DNA from: Hymenobacter sp.
GTDB lineage: Bacteria; Bacteroidota; Bacteroidia; Cytophagales; Hymenobacteraceae
Direction: 5' to 3'
NCBI GenBank assembly: GCA_025362615.1
Contig: JANYFQ010000560.1
Coordinates: forward strand, 1 to 6,246
DNA length: 6,246 nucleotides
The position numbers were made by a program, and so were the translations under genes. Position 1 is the first letter of the stretch. Each line of letters begins with the position of its first letter. Below the pieces are notes generated by a model. That model was not told where the DNA came from. It worked only from the letters and a program-made list of their open reading frames with translations, and searched no databases. Positions 1 through 5,734 of the stretch are shown here, piece by piece.

Positions 1-82
1 TCACGCCGCCGTCCTCGGCCTTGCCGGACAGGTGCGGGGCGACCAGCCCCCAAGTGGCATCAGAAATTTCGTGTCGGTGCAT
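1..82 (-). CDS. IS5-type transposase, N-terminal fragment (runs off the window)
   Basis: Only the first 27 codons are visible; the gene continues past the left edge. The fragment starts MHRHEISDATWGLVAPHL and continues SGKAEDGGV. This matches the usual start of IS5-family DDE transposases (DUF4096-type N-terminus): a short basic or polar lead, then a D-x-x-W motif, a P-x-L/H-L motif and a GK-x-x-D-x-G turn. The family cuts and rejoins the ends of its own insertion sequence. The ATG at 82-80 is chosen because it lies 14-20 bases downstream of an exact TAnnTTTG box and gives the canonical family start. No catalytic DDE residue lies in the visible part, so activity cannot be judged. The family call rests on a short N-terminus but the pattern is characteristic. 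Confidence 0.8.
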   Translation of the reverse strand, partial: MHRHEISDATWGLVAPHLSGKAEDGGV

Positions 83-102
83 AGAAATGTCGCTGTATAA
101 GG

Positions 103-110
103 CAAAATTA
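103..110 (-). promoter_or_regulatory. Transposase promoter, -7 box
   Basis: On the minus strand this reads TAATTTTG, an exact match to the Bacteroidota -7 consensus TAnnTTTG. It lies 20 bases before the transposase ATG, giving a very short leader. No clear -33 TTG element is seen at the expected distance. Confidence 0.5.
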
Positions 111-137
111 CATTAAACTTCTTATTGTCCTCACGAC

Positions 138-665
138 CTAAGCTCTCGCTGGGCCGTGCAACTCAACTATGCCTACACGCACGATGGGTTGCGCGAAGAC
201 CCTGCTTATACTGGTACGACCCTGACGGGCCAGATGCTTTATGGCTGGCGAAGCTTTGATGTCTGGGCGCACACACTTTCCTCTTTCGTGCGCTACCGCT
301 TGTACCAACCCCCGGCTTCGCGCCTGCGGATAGAAGCCTTTGGGGGAGGCGCGTGGATAAGCCACCGCTTTGATAATGCCGGGGAAGGATTTGTGGATGG
401 CCAGTCCAAGGGCGTCGAACGCAATGCGGGCGCTACCATGCAAGGGTACGTCACGGCGGGCTTGGGCGGGTGTTTTTTTCTCAACCGGCACCTGGAGGGC
501 GTATTTGATTACGGCTACATCCGCAACCTAAGGGAAGCCCCCGCCCACGTGCATCTGAACGTCGTGGGCAACAAATGGGGCCTGACGCGAACCGTGAGCC
601 TCGGCTTGCGCTACCGCTTCAACCTGCCGCGCCGCGCAACGGCGGCTATTGCCCCCGCGCCGTAA
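138..665 (+). pseudogene. Outer-membrane beta-barrel protein, 5' end removed by IS insertion
   Basis: This is the 3' part of a porin-like outer-membrane beta-barrel gene, paralogous to the intact gene at 2069-2800. Shared landmarks, in order, are LSSR at the first codons, DPAYTGTT against DPSYTGTT, VRYRL against LRYSL, the HLEGVFD / HFEGVFD pair, and the C-terminal SLGLRYRFNLP followed by an Ala/Pro-rich tail ending PAP. The fragment is 175 codons and the paralogue from its matching LSSR (residue 69) to its end is also 175 residues, so about 68 N-terminal residues, including the signal peptide, are missing. Upstream of codon 138 the frame stays open only to a TAA at 114-116, inside the IS. 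A GTG at 156 could start translation, but the product would lack a signal peptide and the first strands, so export to the outer membrane is unlikely. The gene is followed by its own terminator. Confidence 0.8.
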
Positions 666-684
666 GCCCCCAACGCGGCACACC

Positions 685-724
685 AAAAAGGCCAGCCCTC
701 CGCACCGGAAAGCTGGCCTTTTTT
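685..724 (+). terminator. Rho-independent terminator of the truncated barrel gene
   Basis: A 12-bp stem (AAAAAGGCCAGC at 685-696 with GCTGGCCTTTTT at 712-723) with a 15-base loop is followed by a T run ending at 724. It starts 20 bases after the barrel stop codon. The A-run on the left arm lets it work in both directions. It is nearly identical in stem and loop to the terminator at 2820-2860. Confidence 0.9.
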
Positions 725-954
725 GTGGCTGAAACGACGCGCCGCCTCACACAAAACCGCCTCCGCAACCCCCGAAACCGGCCTGAAACTGCCCGCCGTA
801 ACCGTGCCCGCAGGCTTCGGCGAGCTGCGCGTGGCGCTGGCGGCGGCGAGGGAATAGCCCTTAAAGCCGATGGGGCCGGGAGGCAACGCGGGAAGGGACG
901 TACAAGATTTTGGCATTTGGCGAAAAACAGCCAGTAGTTCGCTGGGTTCCTGCT

Positions 955-962
955 TACATTTG
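955..962 (+). promoter_or_regulatory. Promoter of the MABP lipoprotein-barrel operon, -7 box
   Basis: TACATTTG is an exact match to the Bacteroidota TAnnTTTG -7 element. It lies 38 bases before the ATG at 1001, giving a leader of about 30 bases. The -33 region is weak (only GTTC near 937-940). No Shine-Dalgarno sequence precedes the ATG, as is usual in this phylum. Confidence 0.6.
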
Positions 963-1039
963 GGTCGTACTCAACCCCCAACCCCCTAACCCACAAAGCC
1001 ATGAAAAAACCAACCACCAACCTCCTCTTTGCATTATTA

Positions 1040-1050
1040 GGGGGGGGGGG
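1040..1050 (+). repeat. Homopolymer tract of 11 G in the lipoprotein signal-peptide codons
   Basis: Eleven consecutive Gs lie between the codons for FALL and AALFGC. Ten or thirteen would leave the lipoprotein frame intact; eleven puts the signal peptide out of frame. Tracts of this kind change length by slipped-strand mispairing, and they are also a classic site of sequencing error. Confidence 0.9.
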
Positions 1051-1550
1051 CAGCACTTTTCGGCTGTAACAAAGCATCCGACACGATGGCACCCCAAGCC
1101 GCGCAGGCCACACAAAACGCCGAAACCGGCACCAAGCCCACCGAGGCGCAGCTCGCCAGCCAGCGCAACTGGCTCTGGTACGTCGAGCAGCTTGAAAAAG
1201 GCGAGGCAACCGACCCCAGCGGGCAGTACGTGCGCAAAACCGCCGTGCAGCCAGAGGGAGCCAAACGGCCCAAATACGATGCCACCGACCTGTCGCGCGA
1301 TTGGGGCTACCAAGCTTACACCGCCTTCCGGCAGCCGGGCACCCCCACGCAGCCGCCTTGCGTGGACTGCCTTACGCCCCTACCACCCGTTAGCGGCGGT
1401 TCGGGCGGGGGTAGTGGCGGCGGCGGTTGGAGCAACAGTTGCGGGTGTTTTACTAATGCGACGAGCGTACCGGGCGGCGGCCCTGCTACAACCTTCGTGT
1501 CGTCGGTCGGCCAGGGGGGTAGCGGTTACGTTCGCGACTTGAAAATCACG

Positions 1551-2042
1551 CTTAGTGCGCAATCAATCAGCCATCAAGTTGCTGTGACAAATGGCGGTTA
1601 CATTAGGCTGACCACTGATTTAAATAGCGGGGCGGGTGGGATTTACCTATACTTTGCGTTCACGCGCGAGGTTGCCAGAGTACTTAGCGGGTTGGAGTAC
1701 ACCCGGAATCGCCCGTATTCGTCTCCTACGGACAACCTGACTGGCTTCATGACGAAGACGGGTCGAACTGCAACTGCTAGCCTTTCTTTCTTTGACATTT
1801 GGGTGCCCAACCAAGATTTTAATTACAATTGGGCAACGATGGACCTAAATAGAGGCGCAGGGGGAGAATACATTTATTCGTATCAAAGTAAAACGCCCAA
1901 TGTCCAGAACACGTCAAATGTGTCGGAGGTAGGCGTTTTATCTGGTAACAGCAGCACTATCCAACCTCCTGCCGGTTGGACGAAATATCAGAACGACCTA
2001 AACGAAGGTGCAGGCGGTAACTACGTTTATTTATGCTATAGG
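1551..2042 (+). other. MABP-type beta-prism domain, three DLNxGAGG repeats
   Basis: The domain is encoded in the C-terminal half of the lipoprotein. The repeats begin at 1617, 1842 and 1995. Each has an aromatic or hydrophobic lead, then D-L-N-x-G-A-G-G-x-Y and a hydrophobic-Tyr strand, consistent with the three-fold layout of a beta-prism. The region is visibly AT-richer than the first half of the gene, and the Gly/Ser linker at about 1392-1430 sits just before it. The fold is assigned from the motif only; a jacalin-like or other beta-prism relative is the main alternative. Confidence 0.7.
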
Positions 2043-2068
2043 TAAATATTTGGGTTTTCATCTGTGTT

Positions 2069-2800
2069 ATGAAACCTGCATTTCTGAATGCGCTGCCGTT
2101 CGTTCTCGTTTCCAGCCTTACTACTGCCGCTCAATCATCGTCTGATAATGACAATGCTAAGCTGCCCTTCTACGTTTCGCTAATGTACAGCGAGAGCAGG
2201 TACGAGATTTTTTACCCTTTGACACCAAACTATTCCGGTATCTTCGGCCCGCAGGTGGTAGTGGGTTGGCAGTTAAGTTCGCGGTTGGCCGCGCAGGTCG
2301 GGTTTGGTTACATGCGCACATACGACCACCGTGACCCTTCTTATACCGGTACTACTGTTGCCGGGCTGCCTACCTACGGTACTGAAACCTACGAAGAGTA
2401 CAAGCATGCCTTCCCGGTGTTGTTGCGGTATTCGTTGGTTCCGCACCACCGGCGAATGCGTACCCAGTTTGACTTGATAGGCGGGGTTACTTCTCTTTAC
2501 GCCAAGGCCCACAATGAATCTGCTAGTTACGTGGGAGGCCAACTCGTTGGGCAAAATTCTTACGGCGACCACGCTACGCAATTTTACCTCACGGGTGGGT
2601 TTGGCATTCGCTATTTGTTTCGGCCCCACTTCGAGGGGGTATTTGATGCCACATGGAGCCGCAACGTGGAAAATGTTGACCCAAGTACCCGGCAAGCCGT
2701 TTCGGGCAGTGCGTTAGGCCTGACCGGCGCTTTCAGCTTGGGCTTACGCTACCGCTTCAACCTGCCCCATCGTGCCGCCGCCGCCACCCCCGCGCCGTAA
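2069..2800 (+). CDS. Outer-membrane beta-barrel protein, partner of the MABP lipoprotein
   Basis: This 243-residue protein is predicted to form a small outer-membrane beta-barrel (OMP_b-brl / porin-like superfamily). Residues 1-21 are a signal peptide (hydrophobic FVLVSSL core, cleavage likely after TAA before QSS). The rest alternates short amphipathic strands with Tyr/Asp/Asn-rich loops. Examples are VVVGWQLSS, AAQVGFGYM, FPVLLRYSL, YLTGGFGIRYLF and the final GLRYRFNL, which serves as the closing strand and BAM signal, followed by an Ala/Pro tail. Known relatives of this kind are structural or transport barrels with no enzymatic role. ATG 2069 is chosen because it gives the signal peptide. 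The gene starts 23 bases after the lipoprotein stop, with no clear promoter between (AATATTTG at 2045-2052 only approximates the -7 box), so co-transcription is likely. It is a paralogue of the broken gene at 138-665. Its base composition is AT-richer than the genes to the right. A role in display or anchoring of the lipoprotein is inference from position alone. Confidence 0.85.
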   Translation: MKPAFLNALPFVLVSSLTTAAQSSSDNDNAKLPFYVSLMYSESRYEIFYPLTPNYSGIFGPQVVVGWQLSSRLAAQVGFGYMRTYDHRDPSYTGTTVAGLPTYGTETYEEYKHAFPVLLRYSLVPHHRRMRTQFDLIGGVTSLYAKAHNESASYVGGQLVGQNSYGDHATQFYLTGGFGIRYLFRPHFEGVFDATWSRNVENVDPSTRQAVSGSALGLTGAFSLGLRYRFNLPHRAAAATPAP

Positions 2801-2819
2801 GCTTTCTCAATGCAACCCC

Positions 2820-2860
2820 AAAAAAGGCCAGCCCTCCGCACCGGAAGGCTGGCCTTTTTT
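2820..2860. terminator. Bidirectional terminator between convergent genes
   Basis: A perfect 14-bp stem (2820-2833 with 2847-2860) has a 13-base loop. It has six As at the outer left and six Ts at the outer right, so it can end transcription both from the barrel gene (+) and from the secreted protein gene (-) whose stop is at 2882. Stem and loop are nearly identical to the element at 685-724. Confidence 0.9.
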
Positions 2861-2881
2861 GGGACTGAAACCCAATGCCTT

Positions 2882-3802
2882 CTACCGCACCAGCTTGCGC
2901 GTCACCAGTCCTTTGTCGGTGAATAGCTGTAGGGTGTAAATGCCTTCGGGCAGGCCATTCAAATCGAGCGTCCGGTTGCTGCCGGGGGCCGTGGCCGGGG
3001 CCACTTCGCGGCGCACCACGCGGCCGGTGGCATCGAGCACGGCGAGGGGGGCGGCGAGCAGGCCGGAGGTGTTGTCGTTGGCCGTGAGCGTGTAGCGGCC
3101 GTCGGGGCTGGGGTTGGGGGCCGCGGTGAGGGCGGCGTTGAGGGCCGCGTCGCGGGTGGCGGTGGCGGTGCCGGCAAATACTACGTCGTCAATGGTGAGC
3201 ACCGTGCCAGCGTGGATGACATCGGCGATGCCTGACACGAACTGTACCCGTGCCGAGTCAGGGACTAGGCCCGAGGAGTAAGTCAGCGGCAGCGCCACGC
3301 GGGTGTAGGCCGTGGCAGCAACCCGGAACAGGAAGCGTCCTTCGGCGACCAGGGTCCGCACCCCGCCCACACTCCGCGTAAGCTCCATTTGCACGACAGC
3401 CGAGTCGGCCAGCGCCTGCGCCCCGGTCAGCTTATAGTAAAATTCGAGGCGGGCTGCCCGTGCCGTAAAAGCAACGCCGCCCGGAGCGGGCGCGTTGCGA
3501 TTGAGTACGGTGCCCAGGGTGAGGATACCGGGTACATCGCCTACTAGGGCCAGTGATTGGGTCTGGAGTTGCGCCGCGAAGGCACCGCTCCGAGCCTGTG
3601 CCGTTTTCACCACCGTGTTGGTGGCGATGGGAAAACCCTGGTCGGCGGCGATGTCGTCGGTGATGAGCCAGCCCACGGGGGCTTCCGACACGCCACGCTG
3701 CGCCCAAGTGTTGAGGTCGCCGTTGGGAATGGCCTGAGCCTGTGCCTCGCGGGCCAGCAAGCCGCTGGCCAGGGCCAGCACCGAAAGTAAGGAGAATTTC
3801 AT
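2882..3802 (-). CDS. Secreted protein with type IX secretion C-terminal sorting domain
   Basis: The product is 306 residues. MKFSLLSVLALASGLLAREA begins a signal peptide, with cleavage likely after AQA near residues 22-24. The body (about 25-220) starts IPNGDLNTW and later has PVGWLITDD, a layout seen in jelly-roll or carbohydrate-binding-like domains of secreted Bacteroidota proteins (similar to PCMD-type domains). It also has a strand-rich stretch ending TVLTIDDVVFAG, typical of the last strand of such a sandwich. Residues 222-306 are a T9SS sorting domain: AAPNPSPDGRYTL, then VLDATGRVV, then LNGLPEGIYTLQL and the terminal VTRKLVR. The T9SS exports such proteins across the outer membrane and removes or anchors the domain at the surface. 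The ATG at 3802 is preferred over an upstream TTG at 3925 because it begins the signal peptide and because 3925 lies inside the promoter box. No catalytic motif was recognised; binding or adhesion is a guess. Confidence 0.85.
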   Translation of the reverse strand: MKFSLLSVLALASGLLAREAQAQAIPNGDLNTWAQRGVSEAPVGWLITDDIAADQGFPIATNTVVKTAQARSGAFAAQLQTQSLALVGDVPGILTLGTVLNRNAPAPGGVAFTARAARLEFYYKLTGAQALADSAVVQMELTRSVGGVRTLVAEGRFLFRVAATAYTRVALPLTYSSGLVPDSARVQFVSGIADVIHAGTVLTIDDVVFAGTATATRDAALNAALTAAPNPSPDGRYTLTANDNTSGLLAAPLAVLDATGRVVRREVAPATAPGSNRTLDLNGLPEGIYTLQLFTDKGLVTRKLVR

Positions 3803-3922
3803 GGCAACGGGTAGAAAAGGGGGTGGAGAAAGCAAAGGAAAGCAGGCACCGCCGGGCGCGGCAGCGCACCGGGAATCCAAGCCCCAAGACACCAAAACCC
3901 GCCCGGCGGTTGCTTCAAAGAC

Positions 3923-3930
3923 CAAACTTA
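3923..3930 (-). promoter_or_regulatory. Promoter of the T9SS cargo gene, -7 box
   Basis: On the minus strand this reads TAAGTTTG, an exact TAnnTTTG match. It lies about 120 bases before the ATG at 3802 and 35 bases after the hydrolase stop, so the cargo gene is probably transcribed on its own. No -33 element is clear. Confidence 0.45.
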
Positions 3931-3964
3931 ACCCCCGCTTTTCGCCGCCCGCCCGGCCCGCGCC

Positions 3965-5014
3965 TCATACCCGCCCTTTTAAATACTGCAACACCTCCGG
4001 GTGCGTGAGCAGGCCGCCGTGGTGCTGCTGGGCAAATTCGGCCAGGCGCACGCTGGTGCCGGGCGGCAGGTTGGCTTCGTCGGTGAAATGAGCGCCGCCC
4101 CGCGCACTGTTTTTGCCCACCAGCCCATCGCCAAAATACTGGCGCACGGCGCTGGGCAGGCCAGTTTTGAGCCACGAGCCCAGCAAAATGTGGTAGGCCA
4201 CGCCCGGCAGCGGCGGCACCGGCGTACGCGGCGGCAGCAGGTCGTCGGCGTGCGGGTCGCGCCAGTCGGCCTCCACTAAAATCGAGTGGCGCAGGTCTTT
4301 GATGCCGTTGCTGCGCTGGTTGAGGGCGCGGCTCAGAAACCGCGTCGGAAACAGGTTGATGCGGTCGAGGAGCCGCGCCGTGAAGTGCGAGTTCTGCTCC
4401 AGCCACGAGCCGTCGTTGGGCGTACCCAGCAGCACAATGGTTCGCAGGTGTACCAGCCAGGGGGCTGCGCTCGCCGCCGCGTAGTGCCCCGCGCTGCGGA
4501 TGACGAGCCCGCCCATCGAGTGCCCCACCAGCACCAACTCCCCGATTTCGTCGGGAAAGGCATTGACCAGCTCCGTCAGCAAGGCGCTGAATGTCTGGCC
4601 GTTTTCCGACAGGTGCAGGCCCGAGTTGAAGCGCACGTAGAGGCAGCGCACCCCGGTTTCCTGCACCAGCCGGGGGCCGTAGCGGCGGTGCGCGTCGGTG
4701 TCCTGAAACCCGGTTTGCCAAATCAGCTCGTCGCCCATCAGGCCATGCACAAATACCAGGGTTTTCTGGCGTTTCTCCGTCAGGCCCAGCTCGGCTACCG
4801 GCACATCGCGCCCCGCCCGCCGGAAGCTCATTTGAATGGCGCGGGCATCGCCCCGCGCCGCGAGCTGGTCGCCGAGGGCCCCGTTGAGAACGGGCAAAAA
4901 AAAGTGCTGGTGCGCCTGCCCGGCGCGGGCCAGGTACGTCGCGCCCCGGCCCGTGGCCGCCGCAGCGCGGCCCACCGAGTTGATTAAGCGGCGCAGGCGG
5001 GAAGGTTGGGGCAT
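3965..5014 (-). CDS. Alpha/beta hydrolase, PGAP1/lipase-like
   Basis: This 349-residue serine hydrolase probably cleaves an ester or lipid; the substrate is unknown. Family motifs occur in order. LVFVHGLMGDE (residues 86-96) is the oxyanion-hole strand and loop. LVLVGHSMGG (160-169) is the nucleophile elbow with Ser166. TIVLLGTPNDGS (192-203) is the strand after the elbow typical of PGAP1-like and triacylglycerol lipases. FGDGLVG (294-300) probably gives the acid Asp296, and HHGGLLTHPEV (331-341) carries the likely catalytic His331/332. The N-terminal 80 residues are basic and Ala-rich with no signal peptide, so a cytoplasmic or peripheral location is likely. ATG 5014 is chosen over upstream in-frame starts because the upstream extension consists of repeat-derived sequence (5021-5112). 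The closest neighbour on the same strand is the DCC oxidoreductase, 148 bases upstream, with no evident functional link. Confidence 0.85.
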   Translation of the reverse strand: MPQPSRLRRLINSVGRAAAATGRGATYLARAGQAHQHFFLPVLNGALGDQLAARGDARAIQMSFRRAGRDVPVAELGLTEKRQKTLVFVHGLMGDELIWQTGFQDTDAHRRYGPRLVQETGVRCLYVRFNSGLHLSENGQTFSALLTELVNAFPDEIGELVLVGHSMGGLVIRSAGHYAAASAAPWLVHLRTIVLLGTPNDGSWLEQNSHFTARLLDRINLFPTRFLSRALNQRSNGIKDLRHSILVEADWRDPHADDLLPPRTPVPPLPGVAYHILLGSWLKTGLPSAVRQYFGDGLVGKNSARGGAHFTDEANLPPGTSVRLAEFAQQHHGGLLTHPEVLQYLKGRV

Positions 5015-5020
5015 GGGGGT

Positions 5021-5054
5021 GTTTCTTGGTTGCTGGTTTCTGGTTTCTTGGTTG
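5021..5054. repeat. Short direct repeat GTTTCTTGGTTG x2
   Basis: GTTTCTTGGTTG occurs at 5021-5032 and 5043-5054, with a partial copy (GGTTTC) between. It lies directly before the hydrolase start on the minus strand, so it would be in its leader. It is part of a repeat-rich spacer. Confidence 0.8.
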
Positions 5055-5073
5055 GCCGTTCTACTAGCTGTCC

Positions 5074-5112
5074 CGCAGTGAGCGCAGTGGTGAAAACGCA
5101 GTGGGCGCAGTG
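5074..5112. repeat. CGCAGTG repeat, four copies in two pairs
   Basis: CGCAGTG occurs at 5074, 5083, 5097 and 5106. Copies are spaced 9 bases within each pair and 14 between the inner copies, giving two near-identical CGCAGTGnGCGCAGTG units. Function unknown; operator-like spacing is possible but not supported by any linked regulator. Confidence 0.8.
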
Positions 5113-5133
5113 CTGTTCCAAGGCCGCAAGAGC

Positions 5134-5165
5134 AACAATTTAACAATCAAACAATTCAACAATTA
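5134..5165. repeat. Tandem 8-bp repeat AACAATnn x4
   Basis: Four consecutive 8-base units, AACAATTT, AACAATCA, AACAATTC and AACAATTA, lie head to tail. The last overlaps the stop codon of the DCC gene (5163-5165). This AT-rich block contrasts sharply with the GC-rich genes on each side. Confidence 0.85.
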
Positions 5166-5576
5166 ACCCACAAACCGCGCCCGCAGCTCGGGGGTGGGCA
5201 GCCAGCATTCGTTTTTTTGGCCAAACCAGCGGTAACGGTGGCGGGCCACCCAGCGGTAGGCCGCGTCGCGCAGCCCGCCGGGCACTACGGCCCCCAGCCC
5301 CGCCAGGATGCGCCAGCCGCCGCCCAGCCCCCGCAAAATGCCCAGCGCCGCCGCCGAGTGCAGCAAAATGCCGCCGCTGCCGGGCAGTAAAATCACCGAA
5401 TCGGGCCCGCCCGCGTCGGCCGGTTGCAGGCCGTGGGCCGCCAGCTGCTGCCGCCCCATCTCCGATTGCAGCGAGGCAAACCGAAACCGCCCCGCCGTGT
5501 CGAGCCCGATGATGCGCTGCACCACGCCCGAACACAGGTTGCAAACGCCGTCGAAAAGAATGAGGTCGGGGGCCAT
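5163..5576 (-). CDS. DCC-family (DUF393) thiol-disulfide oxidoreductase
   Basis: This 137-residue protein starts MAPDLILFDGVCNLCSG, the D-x-x-C-x-x-C motif that defines the DCC/DUF393 family (Asp9, Cys12, Cys15 here). Later family landmarks are FASLQSEMG (about 33-41), which in the family follows the motif helix; DSVILLPGSGG (about 59-69), a strand and turn; a helix with HSAAALGILRGLGG; and the C-terminal YRWVARHRYRWFG, whose Tyr-Arg-x-x-A-x-x-R-Y pattern is typical. The family is thioredoxin-like and predicted to carry out thiol-disulfide exchange; physiological partners are not known. ATG 5576 is chosen because it places the motif at the usual distance from the N-terminus; a longer in-frame extension upstream is poorly conserved in character and crosses the divergent promoter. 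Length is normal for the family. No signal peptide, so probably cytoplasmic. Confidence 0.9.
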   Translation of the reverse strand: MAPDLILFDGVCNLCSGVVQRIIGLDTAGRFRFASLQSEMGRQQLAAHGLQPADAGGPDSVILLPGSGGILLHSAAALGILRGLGGGWRILAGLGAVVPGGLRDAAYRWVARHRYRWFGQKNECWLPTPELRARFVG

Positions 5577-5697
5577 GTGGGTTTTGGGGCTTGATTTGGT
5601 GCTGGTTTCTACGAATTGGTTGCGGGCGCGGGCAGCGCAAACGCGCCATCGGCCCCAAAAAACGTCCGCTTCCGCCGCTGCCGGTTCAAAGTCGGTG

Positions 5698-5705
5698 TAA
5701 ATTTG
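5698..5705 (+). promoter_or_regulatory. Promoter of the small lipoprotein gene, -7 box
   Basis: TAAATTTG is an exact TAnnTTTG match, 30 bases before the ATG at 5735. No -33 element is evident. It sits between divergent genes. Confidence 0.6.
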
Positions 5706-5734
5706 CATCCCAAACACACTTGCCCTTCAATTCG

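Larger units (their letters stand above)
1..137 (-). mobile_element. Insertion sequence end (IS5-type), inserted into a beta-barrel gene
   Basis: The element comprises the transposase start (82) and about 55 bases of leader up to its terminus. The right boundary is placed at about 137 because homology to the intact barrel gene downstream resumes at codon 138 (LSSR in both proteins) and is absent before it. The sequence at the junction is CTAAG, against TTAAG at the same codon of the intact paralogue; IS5-type elements often target TA-containing sites. The exact terminal inverted repeat cannot be fixed because the other end of the element is outside the window. Confidence 0.6.
666..1000. other. 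Intergenic stretch of 335 bases, no intact gene
   Basis: This interval holds the terminator at 685-724 and a -7 promoter box at 955-962. The 230 GC-rich bases between them have long open frames on both strands, but none has a plausible start with protein-like content. One frame (753-857, ending in TAG) reads KTASATPETGLKLPAV, then VTVPAGFGELRVALAAARE. This is faintly like the N-terminus of PQQ-type sugar (sorbosone) dehydrogenases and might be a gene relic. No tRNA, array or other structure was seen. Confidence 0.5.
1001..2045 (+). pseudogene. Surface lipoprotein with C-terminal MABP beta-prism domain, frame broken at a G11 tract (possibly phase-variable)
   Basis: Translation from ATG 1001 gives MKKPTTNLLFALLGGGG and then stops at TAA 1067-1069. 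The zero frame entered at 1050 continues AALFGCNKASDT and stays open to TAA 2043-2045. Joined with one G removed from the 11-G run (1040-1050), it is a 347-residue lipoprotein. A basic, hydrophobic signal peptide ends in the lipobox LFGC (lipidated Cys22), and a polar region of about 85 residues follows. After that come a Cys-rich, Gly/Ser linker (CVDC, SGGGSGGGGW, CGC) and, from about residue 174, a C-terminal domain. That domain carries three repeats: DLNSGAGG, DLNRGAGG and DLNEGAGG at corrected residues 206, 281 and 332, each followed by a Y-hydrophobic-Y strand, the last ending YVYLCYR. DLNxGAGGxYIYL is the hallmark of MABP beta-prism domains, known from MVB12 and DENN proteins and thought to bind membranes or ligands. 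The barrel gene follows after 23 bases. The ATG at 1086 would give a 319-residue cytoplasmic product and is not believed to be the native start. Ligand unknown. Confidence 0.8.

Noticed and set aside
156..665. The GTG at 156 as start of an intact small barrel protein
   Set aside because: Homology to the paralogue continues upstream of it (LSSRWA) to codon 138, and there is no signal peptide, so this is a truncated gene.
646..1313. Two long minus-strand open frames over the intergenic region and the lipoprotein start
   Set aside because: Low-complexity Arg/Ala/Cys/Gly-rich products without motifs; they cross a strong terminator and a promoter, so they are shadows.
910..1542. Open frame on the plus strand crossing the lipoprotein start
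   Set aside because: Its product is Pro/Arg-rich with no recognisable domain and shares its DNA with the lipoprotein in another frame; it is a high-GC shadow.
1086..2045. The ATG at 1086 as the true start of the MABP protein
   Set aside because: A full lipoprotein signal peptide with lipobox lies immediately upstream, needing only one G to be dropped. A cytoplasmic start would be out of keeping with the Cys-rich, linker-bearing architecture.
3803..3925. N-terminal extension of the T9SS cargo protein to a TTG at 3925
   Set aside because: It would place 41 residues ahead of a clear signal peptide and start inside the -7 box.
4286..4987. Long plus-strand open frame opposite the hydrolase
   Set aside because: Antisense shadow of a gene with intact catalytic motifs; the product is Arg/Gln/Val-rich without a domain.
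5074..5165. CRISPR-like array
   Set aside because: The units are only 7-12 bases with irregular or no spacers, and no cas gene is present; these are simple short repeats.
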